A stretch of DNA of 64,000 nucleotides from Rhizobium sp. CFBP 8762 (GTDB lineage: Bacteria; Pseudomonadota; Alphaproteobacteria; Rhizobiales; Rhizobiaceae): the NCBI RefSeq assembly GCF_014841565.1, contig NZ_JACYUD010000004.1:124001-188000 (forward strand), written 5' to 3'. Of the stretch, positions 27,391 through 35,814 are shown piece by piece. Position numbers and translations under genes: made by a program. The first letter of the stretch is position 1. Every line of letters starts with the position of its first letter. The notes under the pieces are model-generated. The model was not told the DNA's origin. It made no database searches and worked only from the letters and a program-made list of their open reading frames with translations.

Positions 27391-28926
27391 TCAAACGACA
27401 CGAAGTAGTTCTTTTCCATAATGCTCGCGTACAAATTGACGAATTATTGTCTCGTCCAGCGCACTGACTTGCTCAGGCTCAACCAACGTGTCGAACAGAC
27501 GAAGCTGATGTTGATGTTCGACAACTGGGGAAAGAGGCACGCGGGTGGTCCCAGAGAAGAAGGACTCGATATACACATCACCAACCCAAAGCTTGGCGCG
27601 ATCCTCGTCAAGGTGGGTAAATGAATTGTAGATCGCTTCCGGTGGAAAGTTAGTGAACTGGTCGCGATGAATACCCATCCGGACAAATCTAAGGTGCACC
27701 GGGCACTGAGGCCAAGCGTTTAGGTCCAACATCCATTTCGTGGGATCGAAAAACTGTTCAGGATCCTCAATCACTCGATTTATGAGATCGAGGCGACATT
27801 CCAGCACGTCGGCGAAACCGGAGACAGTCTTCAACTGGGACTTTGCCTCATTCGGATTTGATCCATAAAGGCGCAAGGCCGCCTCAACATGTGACGAGAG
27901 TTCTACATGCCCAGCCCTCAGCGCATCCTGGTGTTTGGTGACGCCCATCTTGCTTTCGAAATGCGCCAAGAGTTCAAGCGGCCCCATGTGGTTGGGAAAG
28001 ACATCATCCCAGTCCTGTCGAGCCGCCTCGATTAAAGTGCTGAGGCGGGCGGGTGCGCTGCCTTTCGCGCCATCATTTTTACATCCCGTCATTATCCAGA
28101 ACGCCACTAGCTTCATCTTTGGAAAGTCAATTGCTTCAGGCGCAAATCCTTCGTATCGGCCGCGACTACCGAAAAACGTTAGCATTTCAAAGAAAAACCG
28201 CGTGAAGACTGTTCCCTCTTCCGCAAGCTGCCAGGCGAACTCGAAGCCCTCTTTAATCCCGTAAGTCTTGATAACCGCCTGCAATTGCGTGTTCAGAGCC
28301 GAGAACTCCAAAGCGAATCTGGGGGTAAACCGCAGCTGATCGAGTGCTGTTGGGTCTGGTCCATTGCGCAGCGGAACGAGTGCTGCTTGGTCTGCTTGGA
28401 CTACCTCGAGTATGAGGCGTTCTTGCTCGTCGGCCTGCGCTTTGTTCACCGCAACCAGCATTGCCCTGTTTTCGTTCAGGCAATGCCTCTTTCGCAGCAT
28501 CCTCGGGAACCAAAACCGGTTGCGGTCTAACGGGAAAAGCGGTTGCAAATCGTCGCGGATGCGACCGCGACTTTGAGTCGACAGGCCTGCCCAACCCGTA
28601 AGCGGGAACGGGATGACGTCATGATCTGGAGAACGCAGTAACTTGGAGACAAGTGGCGCGGCGTTCATGAACATGCGACGGCGAAACCAACTGGCGAGGA
28701 GGAGATCCCGATTGAGAAGGTAATCGTGGAAATGTCGCAATTCATGTTCGACGATCGTTCCAGCGGACATCAGATTAAACCGTGTCTTGCCATCTCCGGA
28801 GAGCGCCGGCGGGCGCCCTACGTGACGCCACGCTGCCTCAAAGTGCTCGAATTGCTCTGGCGAGAAAAACCGGATGTCGATAGCCGGTAACGTCGGTGTA
28901 AAGCCCCCATAGTTGTGTTCAGCCAT
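27391..28926 (-). CDS. Unknown 511-aa protein with an HExxH motif
   Basis: I do not recognise a family. Residues 61-65 read HELRH in the context GTIVEHELRHFHDYLL, the zinc-metallopeptidase signature HExxH on a hydrophobic helix. A later ELFEW-like helix (GFEFAWQLAEEGTVF) has Glu residues that could give the third ligand. There is no signal peptide or membrane segment, so it is probably cytoplasmic. It begins two bases after the stop of the EACC1-like gene and is last in a three-gene operon. The intact frame contrasts with the decay around it. A peptidase effector of a conflict system is a plausible but unproven role. Confidence 0.7.
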   Translation of the reverse strand: MAEHNYGGFTPTLPAIDIRFFSPEQFEHFEAAWRHVGRPPALSGDGKTRFNLMSAGTIVEHELRHFHDYLLNRDLLLASWFRRRMFMNAAPLVSKLLRSPDHDVIPFPLTGWAGLSTQSRGRIRDDLQPLFPLDRNRFWFPRMLRKRHCLNENRAMLVAVNKAQADEQERLILEVVQADQAALVPLRNGPDPTALDQLRFTPRFALEFSALNTQLQAVIKTYGIKEGFEFAWQLAEEGTVFTRFFFEMLTFFGSRGRYEGFAPEAIDFPKMKLVAFWIMTGCKNDGAKGSAPARLSTLIEAARQDWDDVFPNHMGPLELLAHFESKMGVTKHQDALRAGHVELSSHVEAALRLYGSNPNEAKSQLKTVSGFADVLECRLDLINRVIEDPEQFFDPTKWMLDLNAWPQCPVHLRFVRMGIHRDQFTNFPPEAIYNSFTHLDEDRAKLWVGDVYIESFFSGTTRVPLSPVVEHQHQLRLFDTLVEPEQVSALDETIIRQFVREHYGKELLRVV

Positions 28927-28928
28927 TG

Positions 28929-29270
28929 CTATCCCAGAAAGGGCAACGCTTGTTTCACCGCTTGTGCGACTTCTTCGTCCGTCTTATCGGCCAAGTCGAT
29001 CAGAACTCGTCCTGTAGGACCGATCACCTCAATTTTTTTATTCTTCGCGCCTGACGCCGCCTTCAGCAGAAGCTTGGCCAGATTGAAGACATCGATTGCT
29101 GCGGTGATAGCACCTACGATCGTGAGAATATCGTTTAGGTCGAAGCCAAGGCGCTCCACTTCTGCGGGCGTGCCGACCGCCTCGGTAACGTCACTAATCA
29201 AGGCCTGCTCGGTGAGGTCTTCGCGAAGCTTCCGAATAGTTGTGATTTCTCCGATAAATGAGACGCGCAT
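28929..29270 (-). CDS. EACC1-like small protein
   Basis: 113 residues: a beta-rich start (MRVSFIGEITTIRKL), a hydrophobic helical middle (DILTIVGAITAAIDVFNLAKLLL), then KIEVIGPTGRVLIDLADKT and a C-terminal helix. This order, with the GPxG turn, resembles the effector-associated constant component 1 (EACC1) proteins that accompany caspase, trypsin-like and other effectors in bacterial conflict systems. That assignment is by eye. AAGGAG precedes the ATG, which overlaps the stop of the upstream ORF (TAATG). Confidence 0.6.
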   Translation of the reverse strand: MRVSFIGEITTIRKLREDLTEQALISDVTEAVGTPAEVERLGFDLNDILTIVGAITAAIDVFNLAKLLLKAASGAKNKKIEVIGPTGRVLIDLADKTDEEVAQAVKQALPFLG

Positions 29271-29530
29271 TAATTCTCCTTCACATGACCTTTGTAGTGC
29301 ACATTTGTTCGCTTGGCATAGTTATAGATCGGTTTAAAAAATGACAACATGAACAGGGTCAGCCCGGCGCCGGCGGTTTCAGACGCCATGGCCGTCGCAT
29401 CTGCCCTTTTACGATTCGGATTGAACCCGCCTTTATTCACATCCGTCCTGATCGGATTCAGGATGAACCGTGCGACATCTTCATTCCTTACCTTATGCAA
29501 AACCCTTTGGGTGCAATTAAAACGGTGCAA
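29270..29530 (-). CDS. Small hypothetical protein, first in the HExxH operon
   Basis: An 86-residue frame ending in NVHYKGHVKEN, with one hydrophobic stretch (AGAGLTLFMLSFFKPIY). The only start giving the full length is TTG 29530; ATG at about 29389 would give a 39-residue membrane peptide. The stop overlaps the ATG of the EACC1-like gene, which supports translation. It may be a short membrane partner or the remnant of a longer protein. Confidence 0.45.
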   Translation of the reverse strand: MHRFNCTQRVLHKVRNEDVARFILNPIRTDVNKGGFNPNRKRADATAMASETAGAGLTLFMLSFFKPIYNYAKRTNVHYKGHVKEN

Positions 29531-29760
29531 TGCGTCCGGCCCGCATGAAAACGGAACTGCATGATCATTGACAGGCCGATAGAGGGGAAAGCGGGCATCC
29601 GCTGCCTGTGCTCCAGGCCATGCCTTGCCGAGGCGAAAGCATCATTCCACACCGAATTTCACAGTTATGCGTGGGTGCTGCGTCAAATGTTAGCTAATTT
29701 TCGAACCCTCCGATTTAGTTAGATCGTGCGGACGGATAACAAGAAAGGAAGCCAAACAGC

Positions 29761-30729
29761 ATGAAGTCAATAATAATTGATGCGGCCACTATTTTTGATC
29801 CTGCTAGGTTGATAGCCGTATTAGCATCTGTGGACATCAGGCACTCGGAAGTTTGGGTGTCACAGCGCTATGACCATTTCAAAGAGAAAGATTTTATTAC
29901 TGGGTTCGGGACTAAGAGCAAATTTGCGCTCCTTCCAGACGAAAATGGAAGCTTCAAAGCTGACCCCTTGGGTGTACCACAGCCCAACGAAAAATTAGAC
30001 CCGAACTCATATATGACGGGTCCTAAGATACTGCGCTGGGCTCTTAGTAAAGGAATGGTCGTCCCGAAAGATCTTTATAAGTATGAGGAACTCGCCGTTG
30101 AACTGGAACGAGAAAACGACATTAGCAACTTGTCCGAGGCAATCATGCTTGGGCCGCCGTCTGAATACGACATTCGGGCAGGAAAGGAAGAAACTGACAA
30201 ATACCTCAAAAGGATAGGAAAGGACTCTTTAGGGCCTGAACATGCTTGGCGATTGGAGCCGTATGGAATAGGTCACGGCTTAGGGCTAATTTTAGCCGCA
30301 GCTAAAGAGGGCAGTGTCGAGCCCTTCATTAGTCATCCAAATTTTCGTGACAATATCTCGTTGCACAACTACACGTATTTTAAGCGCGAAAAACAACTTG
30401 GTTTAGCAACTGGAGAACCGGCTAAGAGACCCAGTTTTGCTCTGGACGCGTCACTCAATGAAGCCAAGAAGCTCCTTTCAAGCCCCGAGCCGGTCGATAT
30501 CTCCCAAGTAGCCTTCTACATGGATCAGAAAGAAAGAGTAGAGCATATTACGGGCATTATTACAGCGTCCAAAGATCTAGAAAATAGAAATAAAGATTTG
30601 GGAATTATTACCAGCAAGTTCGTTGGAACGTATGCTTTTGACGCTTTGTTTTTTGCAGGCCTCCCCGTAACAACTGGGCTAGTATCACTGTATGATATTG
30701 GAGCTCGATTTATGCGGCCAAAGAAATAA
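29761..30729 (+). CDS. Unknown 322-aa protein, AT-rich orphan
   Basis: ATG 29761 follows AAAGGAAG by nine bases. The protein starts MKSIIIDAATIFDPARLIA and is soluble except for a hydrophobic C-terminal stretch (GTYAFDALFFAGLPVTTGLVSLYDI). I find no catalytic motif. Codon use is visibly more AT-rich than the genes around it, which suggests recent acquisition. It stands alone between the HExxH operon (divergent) and an XRE gene (convergent). It may be an accessory defence or phage gene; no function assigned. Confidence 0.65.
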   Translation: MKSIIIDAATIFDPARLIAVLASVDIRHSEVWVSQRYDHFKEKDFITGFGTKSKFALLPDENGSFKADPLGVPQPNEKLDPNSYMTGPKILRWALSKGMVVPKDLYKYEELAVELERENDISNLSEAIMLGPPSEYDIRAGKEETDKYLKRIGKDSLGPEHAWRLEPYGIGHGLGLILAAAKEGSVEPFISHPNFRDNISLHNYTYFKREKQLGLATGEPAKRPSFALDASLNEAKKLLSSPEPVDISQVAFYMDQKERVEHITGIITASKDLENRNKDLGIITSKFVGTYAFDALFFAGLPVTTGLVSLYDIGARFMRPKK

Positions 30730-30839
30730 ATATTTGACGCTAAACAAATTTGTCACGCGGCGCTCCGTTGTGCCCAACAGCTGAGGATCAGTACAGCGGA
30801 CAGCCCTGCCAAACATCGCTAAAAATGTTCTGGTGATCC

Positions 30840-31349
30840 TCATGCTTCGTCGTCCTCAAGCCCGGGCGGATCGCCTCTGTGTGAAGGCGCCGACGCCAGG
30901 TGCATGACGATATCGATCAGGCTCGGTAAAACATCAGCCGGCACGTCCCTGACCAGTAGCGCCAGCTTCGTGCGATCGTCCGCCTCTCTCTTTGTCTTTA
31001 CCCAAAGATGAGGGGCGACATCGTGGAGCAGCCTGATCGGTTCGATGTCCAGCAGCTCACACAGATGGATCAACCGTGTTGCGGTCAGGTGGGATGCAGC
31101 ACGCTCGTAGCGTCCGTAAACCTGTTCGGCGATCCCGACCATGCCGGCCAGTGTTTCCCGCGACAGACCGGCAGCCTTCCGCTCTCTTTTGATACTGGAG
31201 GCAAGAGCTTTCTCCAGCTCGGTGAATTGCTGGACGCCTGCAAAGCCGGGTTTCCGAAAAACCGGTTTGTTGTTGCCAGTCTCACGACTTTCGACCAACC
31301 CTCTTGATTTGATTTCCTCTGCAAGTCTCTCGGTCTTTGATGGCGTCAT
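30840..31349 (-). CDS. XRE-family regulator next to a broken mobilisation gene
   Basis: 169 residues. A basic N-terminal tail precedes an XRE helix-turn-helix (LASSIKRERKAAGLSRETLAGMVGIAEQVYGRYERA) and a C-terminal helical part ending in an acidic tail. Its ATG overlaps the stop of the mobilisation pseudogene (ATGA), so it was the second gene of a transfer operon. Probably an autoregulator of that operon. Confidence 0.8.
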   Translation of the reverse strand: MTPSKTERLAEEIKSRGLVESRETGNNKPVFRKPGFAGVQQFTELEKALASSIKRERKAAGLSRETLAGMVGIAEQVYGRYERAASHLTATRLIHLCELLDIEPIRLLHDVAPHLWVKTKREADDRTKLALLVRDVPADVLPSLIDIVMHLASAPSHRGDPPGLEDDEA

Positions 31350-31625
31350 GCCTGCAGATCCTCTGATAACGCTTTGAGCAGACCGGCGAACCGGTCCTTG
31401 TTAGAATGGTGCGTCAGGTAGCCGGGCGGCTCGCGGCGCAGCCATTCCCCGCGGCGCTTGGAGAACTTGCAATAGCGGTCCTCGCCGAGGCGATGTGGGA
31501 CAGGGGCCCCAGCAGGACCTTGTGGCGTTCATCATCCCTGCGCTCCTGTTGGCGGAGACGGGCTTTAAGAGTTTGCGCTGGACCTCGATCTGGGCGAGGC
31601 GTTCCTCAATGCACTTGCGTGCCAT
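31346..31625 (-). pseudogene. Second mobilisation accessory gene (MobC/TraD-like), frameshifted
   Basis: Starts ATG 31625 with MARKCIEERLAQIEVQRK, closely matching the mobilisation protein at 24,261. After that the frame is lost; in the other frames LKARLRQQERRDDERHKVLLG and later KRRGEWLRREPPGYLTHH and LLKALSEDLQA reappear up to the stop at 31346. At least two indels are needed. It marks a second, older transfer module. Confidence 0.78.
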
Positions 31626-31638
31626 CGAAATGCTCCTT

Positions 31639-32450
31639 TCACTTTCTGGTCGCGGTGGATGCCGGTTTGAGATGGATGAGGACACCTTTCTGCGTCTTAC
31701 CGGATCGGTCGATGTCGAATTTCCCTGTCGCCTCGACGAGTTCGCTGAGACGGGCAAAGCCGTAGTTTCTTGAATCGAATTCGGGTGACTGCTTTGCGAC
31801 ATGACTGCCGACAGCACCGAGATTGACCCAGCCTTCTTCGTCGGCGGCGGCGATCACGGCTTTGGTCAGCATATCGATCAGGATCTTGTCGATCTTGCTC
31901 TTAACGGGGGTGACTGCGACAGCCGACGCAGCGCCTTGGACCGGTGCCTCCTTCTTGACGACTTTCCGAACTGGATCTGCTGCTGCAACGACGACAGCCG
32001 GTTCGTCGATCGACGCATTAAGGACGTCGAAATAAACGAACTTGTCGCAAGCAGTGATGAAGGGACGAGGGGCTTTGCGTTCGCCGAATGCGTAGACGGT
32101 CACACCCTGTTCGCGGGTCCTCGCTGCAAGTCTGGCGAAATCACTGTCACTGGAGACGATGCAAAATTCTGAGAATCGTCCGGTGTAGAGCAGGTCCATG
32201 GCGTCGATGATCATCGCGCCATCGGTGGCATTCTTGCCGGTGGTATAGGCGAACTGCTGGACCGGCTGGATCGAATGTTCGAGCAGGCAATCCTTCCAGC
32301 CGTTGAGATTGGGCTTGGTCCAGTCGCCATAGACACGTTTGACGCTGGCGGTTCCGTAATTGGCGATCTCAGCGAGTAAGCCTTTGACGATTTCGGCGTT
32401 GCGTTGTCGCCGTCAATGATCATCGCCAGTGTTGCGTTCGCCTCTGCCAT
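31639..32450 (-). pseudogene. NYN-LOTUS (LabA/DUF88-like) RNA-binding protein, frameshifted
   Basis: From ATG 32450 (AAAAGGAA upstream): MAEANATLAMIIDGDNATP has the NYN-domain Asp. One base change of frame near 32,400 restores the rest: IVKGLLAEIANYGTASVKR, GKNATDGAMIIDAMDLLYTG, FCIVSSDSDFARLA. A C-terminal OST-HTH/LOTUS domain follows (IDKILIDMLTKAVIAAADEEGW ... LSELVEATGKFDI). NYN domains are PIN-like nucleases. One indel inactivates it; the two halves are otherwise intact, so a recent change or a sequencing error is possible. Confidence 0.82.
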
Positions 32451-32754
32451 TGTATCGTTCCTTTTCCATAATTTCATTCAACAGCTTTGCGGAAACAGAC
32501 GACACGACCGGTTTGGAAGAAGCCGCAGTCAGCGTCATCCTAGTGGGATCGTTTGTTTCTGATACCAGCGTCCGACCGGAAATCTCGCGTCTTATGGAAC
32601 GGGCTCTGCATAGACTCCAACTCGGTATAAGTGCCCGACTTGCACTTCGATACGTTGAAGGTGAAGTGCCGCAATTTCCAGTAAGCCCCGTAGAGCGCGG
32701 CCGAGACCAGCTTGCCCAGATTTGACGATCAGGCTGGTCTCGCGGCCCAACAGG
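32451..32754. other. Gap between NYN gene and cspA with a coding-like minus-strand stretch
   Basis: On the minus strand between about 32,725 and 32,540 one frame stays open for some 60 codons (SAALYGAYWKLRHFTFNV, KTRDFRSDAG) without an ATG before it. Composition looks protein-like but no family or ribosome site is evident. It may be a remnant. Nothing else is seen. Confidence 0.25.
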
Positions 32755-32958
32755 TCAGAGCACGCTAACGTTCTCAGCCTTCGATTTTCCAGTCTTGCGG
32801 TCCTGGCCATGTTCGAAAGTGACCTTGTCACCTTCTCTCAGCGACCCGCCATTCTGCAAAGCGGACACGTGAACGAACACGTCCGTTCCGCCCGTCTCCG
32901 GGGTGATGAAACCAAATCCCTTATCATCGTTGAAAAATTTTACGGTACCGGTTGCCAT
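32755..32958 (-). CDS. Cold-shock protein, CspA family
   Basis: A 67-residue single cold-shock domain: [18 protein letters not shown] (RNP1, KGFGFI) and DVFVHVSAL (RNP2), ending in AENVSVL. It is an OB-fold nucleic-acid chaperone. AAAAGGAA lies shortly before the ATG. A long leader on the minus strand (32,959-33,060) may hold the usual cold-responsive 5' untranslated region. Whether this copy is cold-induced cannot be told. Confidence 0.95.
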   Translation of the reverse strand: MATGTVKFFNDDKGFGFITPETGGTDVFVHVSALQNGGSLREGDKVTFEHGQDRKTGKSKAENVSVL

Positions 32959-33103
32959 GACAGTTCCTTTTCAATTTTCGCAGCCTTCTGGCTCAAAGCT
33001 GTGTTAAAGTTTGCATGTCTGGGTGTGCTTTGCATCCAGGCAAACCCAACCCCGCTTAGCGGGAGAAAGAGAGTCCTATAAGCAATGAGGAATTTGAAAC
33101 TAG

Positions 33104-33490
33104 ATGTCCAAGAAATTTAAGTTTGTGAACGAAGGCGCCAAACGCGCTTTTATGGATCTGCCAACAGATATTAGAATCAATTTTTCAGGCGAGATCCGGA
33201 GAGTTCAGGAGGGCGAGGACCCGCTGGATGATTTCAAGGTTCTCAGAGGCGAATGGAAGGGCGTCATCGAGCTGCGCGAAAACGGTTCGCCCGCCTATAG
33301 AGCCGTCTACTGCGCAAAACACCTCAACACCGTCTACATTCTCCATGCCTTCACCAAGACCAGCGAAAAAGCTGATCAAAAGGAAATGGACACTGCGCTG
33401 TCCCGCTATAAGGAGATGATGGCCGAGGTCCGGGAAGCGACCCAGGCTGAAGCGAAGGCGGCTAAAGACAAAAAATCGACGAAGAAATAA
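33104..33490 (+). CDS. RelE/HigB-like toxin (phage Gp49-like)
   Basis: A 128-residue protein with the ParE/RelE-fold pattern DDFKVLRGEWKGVIELREN, AYRAVYCAK, VYILHAFTKTSEKADQKEM, and a Lys-rich tail (AKAAKDKKSTKK). It belongs to the phage-derived Gp49-like/HigB group of ribosome-dependent mRNA interferases. The catalytic positions vary in this group and cannot be fixed by eye. Unlike usual higBA operons, its antitoxin-like gene is encoded on the opposite strand and converges on it. Confidence 0.82.
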   Translation: MSKKFKFVNEGAKRAFMDLPTDIRINFSGEIRRVQEGEDPLDDFKVLRGEWKGVIELRENGSPAYRAVYCAKHLNTVYILHAFTKTSEKADQKEMDTALSRYKEMMAEVREATQAEAKAAKDKKSTKK

Positions 33491-33511
33491 CACTCCGAAA
33501 CTGGAGCAAGG

Positions 33512-33545
33512 AGAGGCCGGTTATGCGGCCTCTTTTTGTTTTTCT
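33512..33545 (+). terminator. Rho-independent terminator after the RelE-like gene
   Basis: AGAGGCCG and CGGCCTCT form a perfect 8-bp stem with a six-base loop (GTTATG), followed by a T-rich run (TTTTGTTTTT). It ends plus-strand transcripts. The stem overlaps the last codons of the convergent XRE gene. Confidence 0.88.
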
Positions 33546-33844
33546 TCGACACGGCAGACCACGTGATGGTTGCCATCGAGCGACGGCTTGAAGCGATAGC
33601 CGAGGATTGCCAGGTAGCCAAAAAGCTTCTGGACAGAAAGGACGGCGATCTTACCGCGCACGAGTTCACTGACGCGCGACTGCGGGATGTCGAGTGCCGT
33701 GCCGATATCGGCGTTCTTCCAGCCCCGTTCCTTGAAGATAGCGACAAGCGTGTTGACGAGATCCGATCGCAACGTCAAATCCGCAGCTTCGATCGGATCG
33801 TCCGTGATCGCTTCAAAGATGTTGTCGTATTCAAGCTTTGTCAT
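33521..33844 (-). CDS. XRE-family antitoxin-like regulator (HigA-type)
   Basis: 107 residues: AADLTLRSDLVNTLVAIFKERGWKN precedes the helix-turn-helix NADIGTALDIPQSRVSELVRGKI, then a C-terminal beta part (LGYRFKPSL). This XCP/XRE group is normally the second gene of HigBA-like loci. The 3' end is 31 bases from the end of the RelE-like gene, in convergent orientation. It could neutralise the toxin in trans or belong to another lost module. Confidence 0.8.
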   Translation of the reverse strand: MTKLEYDNIFEAITDDPIEAADLTLRSDLVNTLVAIFKERGWKNADIGTALDIPQSRVSELVRGKIAVLSVQKLFGYLAILGYRFKPSLDGNHHVVCRVEEKQKEAA

Positions 33845-34391
33845 CGCACAATTCCAAACTTCAAAATTACAGAATTCTGTAAATAGGCCAAAATGACGGA
33901 GCCGTCAAGTTGGCGACGCTGGATCGTGCGAAGCGGTGCGGAACGCTGCAAGGCCCATCGCCCTTTGGCGGCCAGGTGGCTGCGCTAAAGTCTTGCTGCC
34001 AGCAAGCCCTCATCGTTCAAGCTTTCTTCCTTATGCCCGTCTCTGCGGGGTCGTTCGCAGTGCATCAGAAGCGACTTTGGCCATCCGCTGTCATGCAGAA
34101 CGCAGACCCACCTCATTGGTATCCGGGGGTTTTGATCGCGGACGGATCGCGTGATCGGATGGTTGGCCTGCAATTCGGACCGGATCGACGAACGCTCCAA
34201 CAATTGGCGTTTCCGACCCCGCTCTCTTGTCTGGCATCCCTAATCCAGTCCCGTCCTTGGACGGTCAACCCGCAAGGGGTTCGCAGCTCCTGCGACCTCT
34301 CTGGCTGCGCCGCCGAGGTGACCGCGGCCAGGCCCAGATCAAACGGGCGCCATCGAGCGGGGATCGGCCCCGCCAACGGATGGAGCCTCAC
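33845..34391. other. Gene-poor stretch before the plasmid DUF genes
   Basis: About 550 bases without a convincing gene. Open frames on both strands (for example 33910-34446 plus, 34113-34883 minus) lack similarity and run through the neighbouring genes. The last part is Pro/Arg/Gly-rich in all frames and probably non-coding leader of the small ORF at 34,392. Confidence 0.4.
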
Positions 34392-34571
34392 ATGTCGGAT
34401 CTCAGCCTTGCACAAAACCACGCATTCGATTTTGCCCGGACCCTGATGGTCCCGGTCACCCTCTTCGAAATCGATGGAGAGATCGGCGTCATGCCTTCCG
34501 CCGAGTATGACGGCGATGAAGACGCCATCATCAACGGATATGACCCCTTTGCCTATGGATCGGCTCATTGA
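34392..34571 (+). CDS. Small acidic hypothetical protein (59 aa)
   Basis: ATG 34392, MSDLSLAQNHAFDFARTLM then VTLFEIDGEIGVMPSAEYDGD and a C-terminal YDPFAYGSAH. Acidic, soluble, with no motif. It precedes the DUF3991/TOPRIM gene by about 175 bases. Small ORFs of this kind occur beside DUF1419/DUF3991 genes on rhizobial plasmids, but I cannot name the family. Confidence 0.45.
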   Translation: MSDLSLAQNHAFDFARTLMVPVTLFEIDGEIGVMPSAEYDGDEDAIINGYDPFAYGSAH

Positions 34572-34746
34572 GCCGATCATCCCTTCGGGGGAGCGCGTGC
34601 CGCTCGCGCTGAGGCGCGCGCAAGGGAGGCTTCGCCGCGAACCTTCTTGGCAGATCTGCACATTGCGAACCGCGCCCTTGCGCGCTTCCATCTTCGCGGC
34701 CTGGGCGCTGCCAGTCCGAAAAGTCAGGAAAGCTAAAGGAAGTGAA

Positions 34747-35682
34747 ATGGAGAAAAATGACATAGAGGAGCTGCGCGCCCGGGTGGGCTGCGCAGCCCTC
34801 CTTGAGCATGAGGGCTTCGCGATAGACCGGAAAGAGAGCACGCGCCGGGCGGTCAAATTCCGGCGCGACGACGATATCGTCATCGTGATCCACGACGACA
34901 GGGGCTGGTTTGATGCTCGCTCCGACGCAAAAGGCGACGTCTTCGCACTTGCGAGCTATCTGCATGGGATCGGTTTTGCCGAGGCCCTGGCGATGGTCGG
35001 CGATCTCGTCGCGTTTCAGCCAACCGCAGCGACCTGGGAGAAGCCTCTTCGTCAAACGCAAACAGGGGCTTCGATCCCTGACCGCTGGAACCATAGAAAA
35101 CGGCCGTGGCGAGCATCGGCGACATGGAGGTATCTTCGACAGAACCGGGCGCTGCCATGGCGGGTCATCTCTGCGGCGATCGAGGCGGACGTTCTTCGGG
35201 AAGGCCCATATGGCTCGATGTGGGCAAAACATGTCGATGAGGCTGGCGCCGTCATCGGCTGGGAGGAGCGCGGTCCGGACTGGCGCGGGTTTTCCACCGG
35301 CGGGGCCAAGGCGCTCTCCCGATTTGGTAACGCCGGTGCGCCCCGGATTTGCGTCACGGAGGCGGCGATCGATGCACTCAGCCTCACCGCAATAGAGCAC
35401 ATAAGATCCGACAGTCTCTATGTCAGCACCGGAGGCGGGTGGTCTCCGTTGACCGCGCAGGCGTTGGAAAACCTGGCTTCCGGGGAGGGCGCATGACTGG
35501 TGGCGGCGACCGACAACAATGTTCAGGGTGAGGTCTTTGCCGATCGCCTGCGCCAGATGGCGGACCGCGCCGGTTGCGATTTCTCGCGGCTGAGGCCGCA
35601 ATGTAAAGATTGGAATGAGGAATTGAAGGAGAGGAGGGAGAAAGGAGAGCTGCCGCATACGCGTACAGCGCATCAAGGGTGA
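34747..35682 (+). pseudogene. DUF3991/TOPRIM-domain protein with an in-frame stop
   Basis: ATG 34747 (AAGGAAG upstream). The first part has the zinc-less DnaG-like DUF3991 region (VKFRRDDDIVIVIHDDRGWFDARSD, GDVFALASYLHGIGF, YLRQNRALPWRVI). The TOPRIM part carries the conserved Glu in ICVTEAAIDALSL. A TGA at 35494-35496 interrupts it at a position where CGA (Arg) would fit (GEGA-LVAATDNN); the same frame continues with the TOPRIM Asp (AATDNNVQGEVFA) to 35682. One transition explains the break. TOPRIM proteins of this family are plasmid/ICE accessory genes of unknown role. Confidence 0.8.
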
Positions 35683-35814
35683 AGCTGCCGCCCGCCTGAC
35701 GGCGGCCCTTGACCCGCTGCCCGCGAGGCGCCGGCTGAGGAGGGGTAATCAAAGGACTGAAAGAAGAGGTCGATCAGCTTCCGCTTCGGTCCTCAACCCC
35801 AAAAGGAGCAGCCG

